A stretch of 6,788 nt of DNA, taken from positions 1-6,788 of the forward strand of contig JAILDD010000239.1 of the NCBI GenBank assembly GCA_024689605.1, given 5' to 3'. Of this stretch, positions 1 through 6,538 are shown in pieces. Numbering within the stretch: the first letter of the stretch is position 1; each line of letters starts with the position of its first letter. The stretch is from Lachnospiraceae bacterium (lineage in GTDB: Bacteria; Bacillota_A; Clostridia; Lachnospirales; Lachnospiraceae). Below the pieces are notes generated by a model, which searched no databases, was not told the DNA's origin, and was given only the letters and a program-made list of their open reading frames with translations. The translations under genes were made by a program, and so were the position numbers.

Positions 1-185
1 AGATCCTTTAATATATCTTCAGATACGCCCTTGGCAACGCCTACAACATGCTCGGAAGCCCATACGCGCTCGCCTTCTTCCTGCTTTGTGAACTTTGCAG
101 CGGGAGCCTTACATACGGGACAAGCCTCCGGAGCCGTATCACCCTCGTGTACATAACCACATACCTGACATACCCATTTTGCCAT
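1..185 (-). CDS. Rubrerythrin with N-terminal rubredoxin domain (partial, C-terminal part off the left edge)
   Basis: Only the first 61 codons are in the window. The start ATG (complement of 183-185) follows a strong AAGGAGGA ribosome binding site with 7 nt spacing. The protein opens MAKWVCQVCGYVHEGD and carries the two rubredoxin knuckles, C6-x-x-C9-G-Y and C22-P-V-C25, which bind one Fe(SCys)4 centre. After the knuckles the sequence passes into a segment (ERVWASEHVVGVAKGVSEDI) typical of the linker and first helix leading to a ferritin-like di-iron domain. A plain rubredoxin would end at about 52-55 residues, whereas this one reads on. The order rubredoxin first, di-iron domain second, is that of the 'reverse' rubrerythrins of anaerobic clostridia, cytoplasmic enzymes that reduce hydrogen peroxide and are often annotated as NADH peroxidase. 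The di-iron ligands lie outside the window, so that part is inferred. The gene is divergent from hemW and has its own promoter. Confidence 0.88.
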   Translation of the reverse strand, partial: MAKWVCQVCGYVHEGDTAPEACPVCKAPAAKFTKQEEGERVWASEHVVGVAKGVSEDILKD

Positions 186-192
186 AATGAAA

Positions 193-250
193 TCCTCCTT
201 GTCTTTTGTGCGGTGCATAAGATTATATGATAAAATCATAGCACTGCGAT
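193..250 (-). promoter_or_regulatory. Probable promoter and ribosome binding site of the rubrerythrin gene
   Basis: Read on the minus strand, a perfect TATAAT lies at 222-227, so transcription should start near 215 and give a leader of about 30 nt. The AAGGAGGA ribosome binding site is at 193-200. With a 17-bp spacer the -35 hexamer would be ATCGCA (245-250), which matches TTGACA at only three of six positions, so the promoter may need an activator. The -10 lies inside the near-palindrome at 221-237, so a protein bound there would block it. Confidence 0.55.
221..237. promoter_or_regulatory. 17-bp near-palindrome, possible operator shared by divergent promoters
   Basis: GATTATATGATAAAATC is symmetric about the central G at 229, with seven of eight base pairs matching (only 225/233 fails). 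It covers the -10 of the leftward rubrerythrin promoter and overlaps the proposed -35 of the rightward promoter. The 7-1-7 AT-rich architecture resembles binding sites of the Fur/PerR family, and PerR commonly controls rubrerythrins. However, the match to the PerR consensus TTATAATNATTATAA is only about half of the positions, so I do not name the regulator. AT-rich promoter DNA can look palindromic by chance. Confidence 0.35.
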
Positions 251-255
251 ATACT
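227..255 (+). promoter_or_regulatory. Probable rightward promoter for the structured RNA / hemW leader
   Basis: A sigma-A type promoter can be drawn with -35 ATGATA (227-232, four of six consensus bases), a 17-bp spacer, and -10 TATACT (250-255, five of six). Transcription would start near 262, just before the first paired segment of the proposed RNA at 266. If transcription continues, hemW would have an untranslated leader of about 250 nt. I found no better promoter between 430 and 500. Confidence 0.45.
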
Positions 256-265
256 TTAGTCGTTA

Positions 266-426
266 TTGCAGCTAACGGATTAAGAAAATCTGATCCGTCT
301 GAAACTAATGATAGCAAGAATACCGTATGCAAGTCAAACCAATTTTAAACAACTATCGTTAACAGGAGCTAACGAAATGGAGCGGTTTCAGGCAGACAGC
401 ATACGGGGCTTATTACGGAGCTGTAA
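266..426 (+). ncRNA. Candidate structured RNA with pseudoknot (family not recognised)
   Basis: Five helices can be drawn by hand and tile the 5' half almost without gaps. P0: 266-273 (TTGCAGCT) pairs with 419-426 (AGCTGTAA), 8 bp with one G-U. PA: 275-282 pairs with 291-298 (ACGGAT/ATCCGT core), 8 bp with one G-U and an 8-nt loop. PB: 299-305 (CTGAAAC) pairs with 385-391 (GTTTCAG), 7 bp. PC: 306-314 (TAATGATAG) pairs with 353-361 (CTATCGTTA), 9 bp with one G-U. PK: 323-330 (CCGTATGC) pairs with 399-406 (GCATACGG), 8 bp, and crosses PB and PC to make a pseudoknot. P0 encloses all the others. The stretch has no convincing reading frame and sits just downstream of a plausible promoter. It may be a cis-acting leader of hemW or an independent small RNA. 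A T6 run at 442-447 follows, but no strong hairpin directly precedes it. I do not recognise the conserved boxes of T-box, cobalamin, TPP, FMN, SAM or c-di-GMP riboswitches, nor tmRNA, RNase P or SRP RNA. Covariation is untested. Confidence 0.45.
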
Positions 427-428
427 GG

Positions 429-455
429 TCTTGCTAAATTGTTTTTTGGGAGCAA
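429..455 (+). other. T-run with flanking weak inverted repeat (possible RNA 3' end or attenuator)
   Basis: Six T residues (442-447) lie in the loop of a weak inverted repeat, TTGCT (431-435) and AGCAA (451-455). The segment TCTTGCT (429-435) is also complementary to AGCAAGA (313-319) inside the proposed structured RNA, which would compete with helix PC. A classical intrinsic terminator needs a GC-rich hairpin ending right at the T-run, and that is not present. A termination or attenuation role is therefore only a possibility. Confidence 0.2.
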
Positions 456-497
456 TAGCGTACTTCATGCCTTAGAGCAGGTAAAGAATTCATTAAT

Positions 498-502
498 GGG
501 AG
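498..502 (+). promoter_or_regulatory. Ribosome binding site that decides the hemW start
   Basis: GGGAG lies 9 nt before the ATG at 512 and 18 nt before the second in-frame ATG at 521. This favours 512 as the start. Both give essentially the same protein, because the conserved YIHIPF segment follows either one. Confidence 0.55.
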
Positions 503-511
503 AAAAATTGG

Positions 512-1828
512 ATGTCACTAATGTCTGTTTATATCCACATACCTTTTTGCGTGCGAAAATGCCTTTACTGTGATTTTCTCTCTTTCCCTTTAGGGGGACA
601 GAAGGATCCGGACAGCTTGTGCTGCTCAGATAAAAGTCGGTTGTGTGCAGAGAGTGCATATGGCGGTACAATCGAGGATTGTAGTGATAGTGCAGATAAG
701 GTGGTGGCGGCTTACATAGAGGCTCTTAAAAGTGAAATACATGAAAGGGCGGATTCATACGATAGTCGTACCATCGGGAGTGTTTTCTTTGGGGGTGGAA
801 CTCCGTCAGTCATCGATGGGGAATACATAATAGAAATAGTTGAGGAATTAAGAAAATACTGGTCGTTAGCTGAAGATGCCGAGGTCACGCTGGAGGTAAA
901 TCCCGGTACTGCGGACGATGATAAGTTCAGACTGTGGAGGGAAGCCGGAGTAAACAGACTCAGCATAGGTCTTCAGTCGGTTCACGATGAAGAACTGAGA
1001 ATGCTTGGCAGGATACATACATATGATGATTTTATTAAGTGTTATGAGGGAGCATTACAAAACGGCTTCGGGAATATTAATGTGGACCTCATGAGCGGCT
1101 TGCCCGGCCAGAAAGTTTCCGACTGGACAGATACCCTGCAAACAGTTCTTGATCTGGATGCGCCGCCTAAGCACATTTCAGCATATTCGCTGATAATAGA
1201 GGAGGGAACAGTATTCGGTTATGTATATGGTGAGATGGCAGGAGATGGCAGTCCGGATATAGCAGCAGCGGGAAAAGCAAAGCAGGCTGCTTATTTAAGG
1301 GAAAAGTATCTGAAATTGAGGGAGCTGGATCTGCCATCCGAGGAAGATGACAGATCGATGTATCATCTTACTGCAGAGCTTCTTGGTAAAAAAGGCTACA
1401 AAAGATACGAGATATCTAACTATGCCCTTGAAGGATATGAGTGCAGGCATAATCTCGTCTATTGGAACAGGGGGGATTACCTTGGACTGGGGCTTGGCGC
1501 CTCTTCATGCATGGGTAATGTCAGATGGAAGAATATTGCAGATCTGAAGCGGTATATTTCAGATGTTTCACATGATAAGTACGAGGTGGAGGAGCTCTCA
1601 GCCGGGGACAGGATATTTGAGTGCATAATGCTGGGATTCCGGCTGACTAAAGGGATAGATCTTTATGCTTTTAAAACAGAGTTTGGTGAAGACTTCGAGG
1701 TCCTGTTCAATGACAGGATCAGGCGATTTACTAAAGAAGGCCTCCTTTCTGTAAAGGACGGACATGCCGCCCTTACGGAAAGAGGCCTTGATGTTGCTGA
1801 CTATGTCATTCTCGAATTCCTGCGATGA
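512..1828 (+). CDS. hemW: HemW-type radical SAM protein (coproporphyrinogen III oxidase-like, heme chaperone family)
   Basis: 438 aa, cytoplasmic. The radical SAM cluster motif is C13-x3-C17-x2-C20 in YIHIPFCVRKCLYCDF. The residue two after the last cysteine is F22, as in HemW, where true HemN has a fourth cysteine. The GGGTPS SAM-binding motif is at 94-99, followed by LEVNPG (127-132), NRLSIGLQS (148-156) and DLMSGLPGQ (192-200). H313-N-x-x-Y317-W318 is the HNxxYW motif that marks HemW and has been linked to heme binding. A C-terminal winged-helix-like HemN_C domain follows (about 365-437, MLGFRLTKGID onward). HemW proteins are thought to bind heme and hand it to target proteins, and coproporphyrinogen oxidase activity is not expected. 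Family members are usually about 375-400 aa. The extra length here lies in two insertions: a cysteine-rich one at about 28-63 (C37, C38, C45, C57), between the cluster loop and the first helix, and one at about 240-272, before LPSEEDDRSMY. The gene stands alone between a divergent and a convergent neighbour. Confidence 0.93.
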   Translation: MSLMSVYIHIPFCVRKCLYCDFLSFPLGGQKDPDSLCCSDKSRLCAESAYGGTIEDCSDSADKVVAAYIEALKSEIHERADSYDSRTIGSVFFGGGTPSVIDGEYIIEIVEELRKYWSLAEDAEVTLEVNPGTADDDKFRLWREAGVNRLSIGLQSVHDEELRMLGRIHTYDDFIKCYEGALQNGFGNINVDLMSGLPGQKVSDWTDTLQTVLDLDAPPKHISAYSLIIEEGTVFGYVYGEMAGDGSPDIAAAGKAKQAAYLREKYLKLRELDLPSEEDDRSMYHLTAELLGKKGYKRYEISNYALEGYECRHNLVYWNRGDYLGLGLGASSCMGNVRWKNIADLKRYISDVSHDKYEVEELSAGDRIFECIMLGFRLTKGIDLYAFKTEFGEDFEVLFNDRIRRFTKEGLLSVKDGHAALTERGLDVADYVILEFLR

Positions 1829-1899
1829 AAATCCGATGAATCAAACTACACACTCACAAGCTTTCCACTGACTAAATGTTGGCAGTTTAACAGTTTCAC
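1829..1899. other. Convergent intergenic gap without a clear terminator
   Basis: This 71-bp stretch separates the 3' ends of hemW (plus strand) and the RND permease gene (minus strand). The only symmetry is weak: ACTG (1867-1870) with CAGT (1883-1886), and a short direct repeat CAGTTT (1883-1888 and 1891-1896). Neither strand shows a GC-rich hairpin followed by a T-run, so I cannot place a transcription terminator here. Confidence 0.5.
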
Positions 1900-4800
1900 T
1901 TACGCTTCCTCCGTACTTACCGTAGGCTCTTCAGTCAGATAGTCGTCGGTTCTTCTTCTCTTCCTGAAGAATTCAAACATCAGATAGAATGTAGGCAGCA
2001 GAAGCAGTGTAAGCAGAGTGGAGGCTATAAGTCCTCCGACGATTACCACGGCCATGCCCTGCATGGATTCCGAGTTCTTTGCGAGCTTAAATGCTACGGG
2101 AAGCATTGAAAGCTCTGTGGTAAGGGTAGTGATAAGTATGGGGCGGAGTCTGTCCTTTCCCGCATGTATAAGGGCTTCATGGACCTCCTCGCCCTGGTCA
2201 CGGAACTGGTTAGCGGTATCGATATAGATAATACCGTTATTAACTACTATTCCGGCTAACATCAGTACGCCTAAAAGAGCTGTCATGGAAATCTTTACGC
2301 CCATTACCAGCAGCAGGAATACCGAACCGATGGAAGCAAAGGGGATGCAGAGCATTATAAGTACTGAGTATGCCGCAGACTCGAACTGTATGGCCATAAC
2401 CATGAATACCAGGTAGAGTGCGACTACTATTGCAAGTCCGATCGCCGCAAACTCTTCATTCATCATTTCATCAGTCATGTTGCTGATATAGTTTACTCCG
2501 GGACCGAGATCGAGAGTGTCAAGTTTGGGCTGCACTTCTTTCATGATGGCGTCCTTTTCCTTTTCGGTCATAACAGCCGTGATAGTGGCACTGAAACGTC
2601 CGTCTGTTCGGGATACCATTTCTGATCCCTGAACCATGCGGATCTCTGCTATCTCAGTTAAGGGTACAGACTTGCCGGAAGGACTCATAAGCGTCATGGA
2701 CTGTACATCATCAAGGGTGGTGTAATACCCCTTGGGATACTCGACCTTGACCTCGTATGTATCATTGCTTATGGTCACCTCGCCTGCGCTTGTCCCCTTC
2801 ATGTTAGCATATACAGTCTGTGATACCATTGCGGCACTGAATCCCTTTGCGTTTGCTTTCTCAGGATCAACATCCACGAGAACTTTGGCACCGGCATCAT
2901 CCAGAGTAGAGCTTACTGTCAGTACTCCGGGGGTGGAATTCATCAGTTCCGTGATCTTTTTGCTGGCGGCGCGAAGTGATGCAAGATCATCTGCGGCAAT
3001 GTCTATTTCCTCGGTAGCACCACCGGCTATGGCAGCAGACATTCCGGTAGAGCCTGAGCTTGCAGTGATCTCACAGAGACCGGCAAACTGCTGCAGGTCT
3101 GCGTTCCACATATCGACTACTTCCAGAGTGGTTTCCTTCGTGTCTTTCTTTTTGTAGGCTGTGACGGTTGCCTTGCAGGTACCTTCGTTTATGGTGACAT
3201 TTACCCTGTCTGTAAGACCGGAGTCCGTAACGAATTTTTCTACTTCGGATACTGTTTCATCCATTTTCTCAAGGCTTAGGTTTGGACGGAAAGTCATGTC
3301 GATATTGATGACACCCTCATCCGTAGAAGCTAACAGCTCCGTGGGGAGTGTAGTGGCTATGAAAATGGACAGTATGAACAGTGCAGCAGCTATGACTACT
3401 GCCAGTACCTTGAAATCCAGTATTTTTGCAAGAACTTTTGCATATATTCCGGCAATAAATTCGATGAGCTTCGTGACCGGATTGTTTACGCGTTCCTTTG
3501 GTCTGTAAATACTGAAGAAGAAAGGAACGAAGGTGATGGCGGAAATGAGAGACGCCAAAAGTACGAATACAATGGTGAGGCCCATTTCCTTGAAAAGCTG
3601 GCCTGAAAGACCGGCAAGGAATACCAGAGGAAGGTAAACGACAACAGTGGTGATGGTTGAGCCGACTACTGAGTTTACCACAGTCTTAGTGCCTGCATAT
3701 GCCGCATCTTTAAAGCGCATTCCCTGTTCCTGCTTTTTAAAGCACATCTCTATTACCACTACAGCGTTATCGGTGATCATTCCTATGGAAAGCACCAGAC
3801 CATTTAAGGAAACCAGATTAAGTGATATCCCGGCAAAGTTCATTAATACCAGTGCTGTCAGAAGTGAGATGGGCATGGTCACGCCGACTATGAGGGAGCC
3901 CTTAAGGTCGCCGAAGAAGATAAATATTACTATCATGGCAAGGGCGATACCGAGTGTCAGTGTCTTTGCCACGGACCATATAGTATCCTCTATTTCATCG
4001 GCAGCATCATAGATTATCTCGATCTCAACATCGGGATTTTCAGCCTTGAACTGTTCAACGATCTTTTTTACCTCATGGGAAAGGGTGACGGATGTTGAGT
4101 TTGACTTTTTCTTTAAGCCTACGGATACTGTCTCGTTGCCGTTATATCTTGAAAGCTGTGTTTTTTCCGATGCACCGTAACTGACATTGGCTATATCGTA
4201 AAGATGTATGGTCTGTCCCTTTGAAGTGGTAATGGGGATCTGGCGGATCTTTTCTAAGTCGTTATACTTTACGGTTGACTCCATGTTCAGCGTCTGATCG
4301 CCGTAGGATACGGTACCGGCCGGCATGGTATAGTTCATTGCCTTTATGGCAGCGGCAATGGACGCAGCATTTACACCATACTGTGCGGCATATTCCGGTA
4401 TGATACGGACTGCAATATAGGATTCTGTGCCGCCGGTTATGGTCATGTCTGCCATAGCAGCAGCCTTATGGAGCTCAGGATCAAGCTTGTCATTTACGAG
4501 CTTAAGGACATCGGTTCCTTCTGATTTTGCGGAAACAGACAGCTCCATGTCGTCCATGGCATCAAAGTCCATTTCTATTATGGTTGGATCTTCGACGCCT
4601 TCCGGCAGATCACGCTTTATGCGGTCTAACTGCGCTCTGATGTCTTCTCTGGCTTGATCCATATCGGCACCGTAGTTAAACTGGAAAAGCACCATGCCGT
4701 AACTGTCGTAGGACTGGGTGATGGTTTTCTTAAGGTCTCCGATGGTAGAGCAGCTTTCCCGGATCTTTTCGATAACATTTTCGTCTACTTCTTCGGGGGA

Positions 4801-4965
4801 AGCTCCGGGGTAGGTGGCCATAACGACCATCATAGGTATGTTTATGTCCGGCATGAGCTTTAAAGCCATGCTTCTGACTGATACTATGGCAAAAAGCACC
4901 AGTCCGATCAGCGTCACGATAACGGTTACGGGACGCTTTATAACCATTTTTGTAAGTCTTTCCAT
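1900..4965 (-). CDS. RND-family efflux permease (HAE1/AcrB-like inner-membrane transporter)
   Basis: 1021 aa, close to the full AcrB-family length. The start ATG follows GAAAAGGA with 7 nt spacing. The protein is a proton-driven exporter with the two-fold repeat of RND pumps. TM1 lies at about 13-31, an extracytoplasmic porter loop at about 35-330, TM2-TM6 at about 335-485, TM7 at about 518-540, a second porter loop at about 541-838, and TM8-TM12 at about 840-995. A basic cytoplasmic tail (RKRRR, 1001-1005) ends it. Family signatures include RPVTVIV near the N-terminus, FPGA-like TYPGASPEEV (51-60), GLVLSIGMITDN (389-400), GIVVNNGIIYID (905-916) and RLRPILITT (939-947). Aligning by eye with AcrB, D399 corresponds to D407, N400 to D408, N909 to K940, R939 to R971 and T946 to T978, so only part of the AcrB proton relay is kept. 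Such changes occur in other Firmicute RND proteins. The gene follows the adaptor gene by 76 bp and is surely its partner. The nearest described Gram-positive relative I know of is SwrC/YerP of Bacillus. The substrate is unknown. Confidence 0.95.
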   Translation of the reverse strand: MERLTKMVIKRPVTVIVTLIGLVLFAIVSVRSMALKLMPDINIPMMVVMATYPGASPEEVDENVIEKIRESCSTIGDLKKTITQSYDSYGMVLFQFNYGADMDQAREDIRAQLDRIKRDLPEGVEDPTIIEMDFDAMDDMELSVSAKSEGTDVLKLVNDKLDPELHKAAAMADMTITGGTESYIAVRIIPEYAAQYGVNAASIAAAIKAMNYTMPAGTVSYGDQTLNMESTVKYNDLEKIRQIPITTSKGQTIHLYDIANVSYGASEKTQLSRYNGNETVSVGLKKKSNSTSVTLSHEVKKIVEQFKAENPDVEIEIIYDAADEIEDTIWSVAKTLTLGIALAMIVIFIFFGDLKGSLIVGVTMPISLLTALVLMNFAGISLNLVSLNGLVLSIGMITDNAVVVIEMCFKKQEQGMRFKDAAYAGTKTVVNSVVGSTITTVVVYLPLVFLAGLSGQLFKEMGLTIVFVLLASLISAITFVPFFFSIYRPKERVNNPVTKLIEFIAGIYAKVLAKILDFKVLAVVIAAALFILSIFIATTLPTELLASTDEGVINIDMTFRPNLSLEKMDETVSEVEKFVTDSGLTDRVNVTINEGTCKATVTAYKKKDTKETTLEVVDMWNADLQQFAGLCEITASSGSTGMSAAIAGGATEEIDIAADDLASLRAASKKITELMNSTPGVLTVSSTLDDAGAKVLVDVDPEKANAKGFSAAMVSQTVYANMKGTSAGEVTISNDTYEVKVEYPKGYYTTLDDVQSMTLMSPSGKSVPLTEIAEIRMVQGSEMVSRTDGRFSATITAVMTEKEKDAIMKEVQPKLDTLDLGPGVNYISNMTDEMMNEEFAAIGLAIVVALYLVFMVMAIQFESAAYSVLIMLCIPFASIGSVFLLLVMGVKISMTALLGVLMLAGIVVNNGIIYIDTANQFRDQGEEVHEALIHAGKDRLRPILITTLTTELSMLPVAFKLAKNSESMQGMAVVIVGGLIASTLLTLLLLPTFYLMFEFFRKRRRTDDYLTEEPTVSTEEA

Positions 4966-5041
4966 GTTGTGATCCTTTTCTTAATTTACATTTACAAACT
5001 TATATTTTGTGTCTGCGGTACAGATGTATGGTGCAGAGCGG
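4966..5041 (-). other. Spacer between adaptor and permease genes
   Basis: This 76-bp spacer lies inside the operon. It contains one weak inverted repeat, TCTGC (5012-5016) with GCAGA (5033-5037), with a 16-nt loop and no T-run after it on the minus strand. It does not look like a terminator. It could slightly stabilise the end of the upstream message, but I see no evidence for a role. The permease ribosome binding site, GAAAAGGA, is at 4973-4980. Confidence 0.4.
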
Positions 5042-6538
5042 TCACTTTACCTTTATGCCGGCACCGTCTTTCATATTTGAGTTCCAGCTGATGATGACAT
5101 TATCATCGGATATCAGTCCCTCTGTTACCTCTACATTGCCGTCTTCCATCAGGCCTGTGGTTATGTCGCTGCGTTTTGCTTTATCACCGTCCTGTACATA
5201 TACATATGCCTGTTCTCCGTCATAATATATGCTGTTCTCCGGAACCGTCAGGACATTCTTTGACTGACGGGCTACAGTGAGAATGTTTACACTGGAACCG
5301 TTGGAGGGAAGCTTGCTGTTGTCGTCAGCCTGTACTTCTATTTTATAAAGGCCTGTTCCGGCGTCTATTACATCGGATATGGATACTATTTTGCCGGTGA
5401 ATTCCACTCCGTCATGGTCCATCAGTGCAGTATTGCCTAAGGACATTTCCAGCATTGTCTTTTCTGCTACGTAAAACACAACCTTTCCGGGGGCATCTGT
5501 CTGGATGGTATATGCAGCTACAGTGGGTGCGGACATATTGTGTTCTGATACATTGATAGATGTTATCGTTCCTGATACCGGGCTTAATACCGTGTAGTAT
5601 TCAAGCGCTGTTTCTGCATTCCTGACACCGCATTCTGCGGTAGCTACTGCGGCACGGCTGGTCTGAATGGTAGCGGCTGATGCATCAAGCTGTGCAGCGC
5701 TGGCAGCGAGCTGCTGGTCGGCACCTATGATCTGTGCTTCTGCCGACAATTCTACGGTATTCTTTGTATATGCCAGATAGTCCTCAAGCTGCTGCTTGGC
5801 AAGATTGTAAGATTCAAGGGCTGTGTTGTATGCCTCTGCTGCGGAAAGTGCCTGATTGTGCGCTGTCAGCTCAGCAAGCTCCAGCTTGTCGATCATGTCC
5901 TTGTCATATCCGGGCTTATTATCATGGTACTTATCCAGCGCTTTATCGAGGGTCGTTTCAGCATTATAGTAATTTTCTGTTGCAGTACCGGCAGCAAGCC
6001 CGGCCTGGGTAAGCTGGGCTTCGGCGCTTTCAAGTGCTAAACGCATTTTCTGTTCAGTGGTATCCATGGTTCCCAGTGTCTCGTCGGCACTGGCATGTGT
6101 TACACCGTTTTGTGCTTCTGCGGCAATGTAAGTAGCGGACTGAGCATTGTAGCCTGCCTGTGCGGCACTCAATCCTGCCTGTGCGCTTGAGAGTCCCGCC
6201 TGTGCCTGTGACAGGGTTATCTGTGCCAGGGTGTCATCCATGGTGAAGAGCAGGTCGCCTTCATTTACATGGTCACCCACTTCAAAATTCTTTGTGAGCA
6301 CCTCGGCAGATACCTTTGCCATTACATTTACGGTGCTGTCTGCCTCCACGGTGCCCATATAGCGGGACTGTGTAGACAGCGTCATCACCTGAGGGCTCGA
6401 TACCGATACTTCGATAACGGCGGCCTCTTCAGCTGAGGTTTCTTCTGTCTTTTTTTCAGAACCGCAGGCGTTAACTACGAGAGCGGCGGCCATAAATGCT
6501 GTGAGCAGTGTTCCTCTGATCTTTGTTGATTTTTTCAT
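5042..6538 (-). CDS. Lipoprotein membrane-fusion (periplasmic-adaptor-like) subunit of the RND efflux system, HlyD/AcrA family
   Basis: 498 aa. The N-terminus has a lysine/arginine-rich start, a hydrophobic stretch (about 10-22) and the lipobox V22-N-A-C25, so signal peptidase II should leave a lipid-anchored C25 on the outer face of the membrane. An acidic linker (about 29-40) follows. The first half of the biotinyl-lipoyl-like domain is at about 56-102 (VNVMAKVSAEV, VGDHVNEGDLLFTMDD) and its second half at about 312-346 (LSPVSGTITSINV). Between them lies a very alanine/glutamine-rich, mostly helical hairpin (about 105-311) with the repeat AQAGLS and its variants near the start. A beta-barrel domain (about 350-425) and a membrane-proximal domain (about 426-498, VPENSIYYD) complete the adaptor. 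It should couple the RND permease to the extracellular side. The arginine-containing RLSxL-type TolC-docking motif of Gram-negative adaptors is not visible at the hairpin tip. The start is fixed by GGAGGA (6545-6550) with 6 nt spacing and a 4-bp overlap with the end of marR. Confidence 0.92.
   Translation of the reverse strand: MKKSTKIRGTLLTAFMAAALVVNACGSEKKTEETSAEEAAVIEVSVSSPQVMTLSTQSRYMGTVEADSTVNVMAKVSAEVLTKNFEVGDHVNEGDLLFTMDDTLAQITLSQAQAGLSSAQAGLSAAQAGYNAQSATYIAAEAQNGVTHASADETLGTMDTTEQKMRLALESAEAQLTQAGLAAGTATENYYNAETTLDKALDKYHDNKPGYDKDMIDKLELAELTAHNQALSAAEAYNTALESYNLAKQQLEDYLAYTKNTVELSAEAQIIGADQQLAASAAQLDASAATIQTSRAAVATAECGVRNAETALEYYTVLSPVSGTITSINVSEHNMSAPTVAAYTIQTDAPGKVVFYVAEKTMLEMSLGNTALMDHDGVEFTGKIVSISDVIDAGTGLYKIEVQADDNSKLPSNGSSVNILTVARQSKNVLTVPENSIYYDGEQAYVYVQDGDKAKRSDITTGLMEDGNVEVTEGLISDDNVIISWNSNMKDGAGIKVK

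Noticed and set aside
48..230. Plus-strand open frame of 60 codons at the left edge
   Set aside because: It is antisense to the rubredoxin domain, which has clear CxxC knuckles, a strong ribosome binding site and a promoter. The plus-strand frame has no such support.
221..237. Naming the palindrome a PerR box
   Set aside because: Only about half the positions match the PerR consensus. The symmetry is real, but the regulator cannot be named.
266..426. Known riboswitch or housekeeping RNA (T-box, cobalamin, TPP, SAM, c-di-GMP, tmRNA, RNase P, SRP, hammerhead)
   Set aside because: None of the conserved sequence boxes I know for these families is present in the right order on the plus strand.
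442..447. T6 run as an intrinsic terminator of the RNA candidate
   Set aside because: No stable GC-rich hairpin ends directly before it. The nearest inverted repeat has the T-run in its loop, so I list it only as a weak possibility.
465..671. Minus-strand open frame of 68 codons over the hemW start
   Set aside because: It lies antisense to the conserved HemW N-terminus, and I recognise no protein family in it.
1829..1899. Bidirectional terminator between the convergent genes
   Set aside because: The only inverted repeat is 4 bp with a long loop and no adjacent T-run on either strand.
2732..4012. Several plus-strand open frames of 115-141 codons opposite the RND permease
   Set aside because: They are serine/threonine/valine-rich antisense shadows of a conserved membrane protein gene. 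None shows a recognisable domain.
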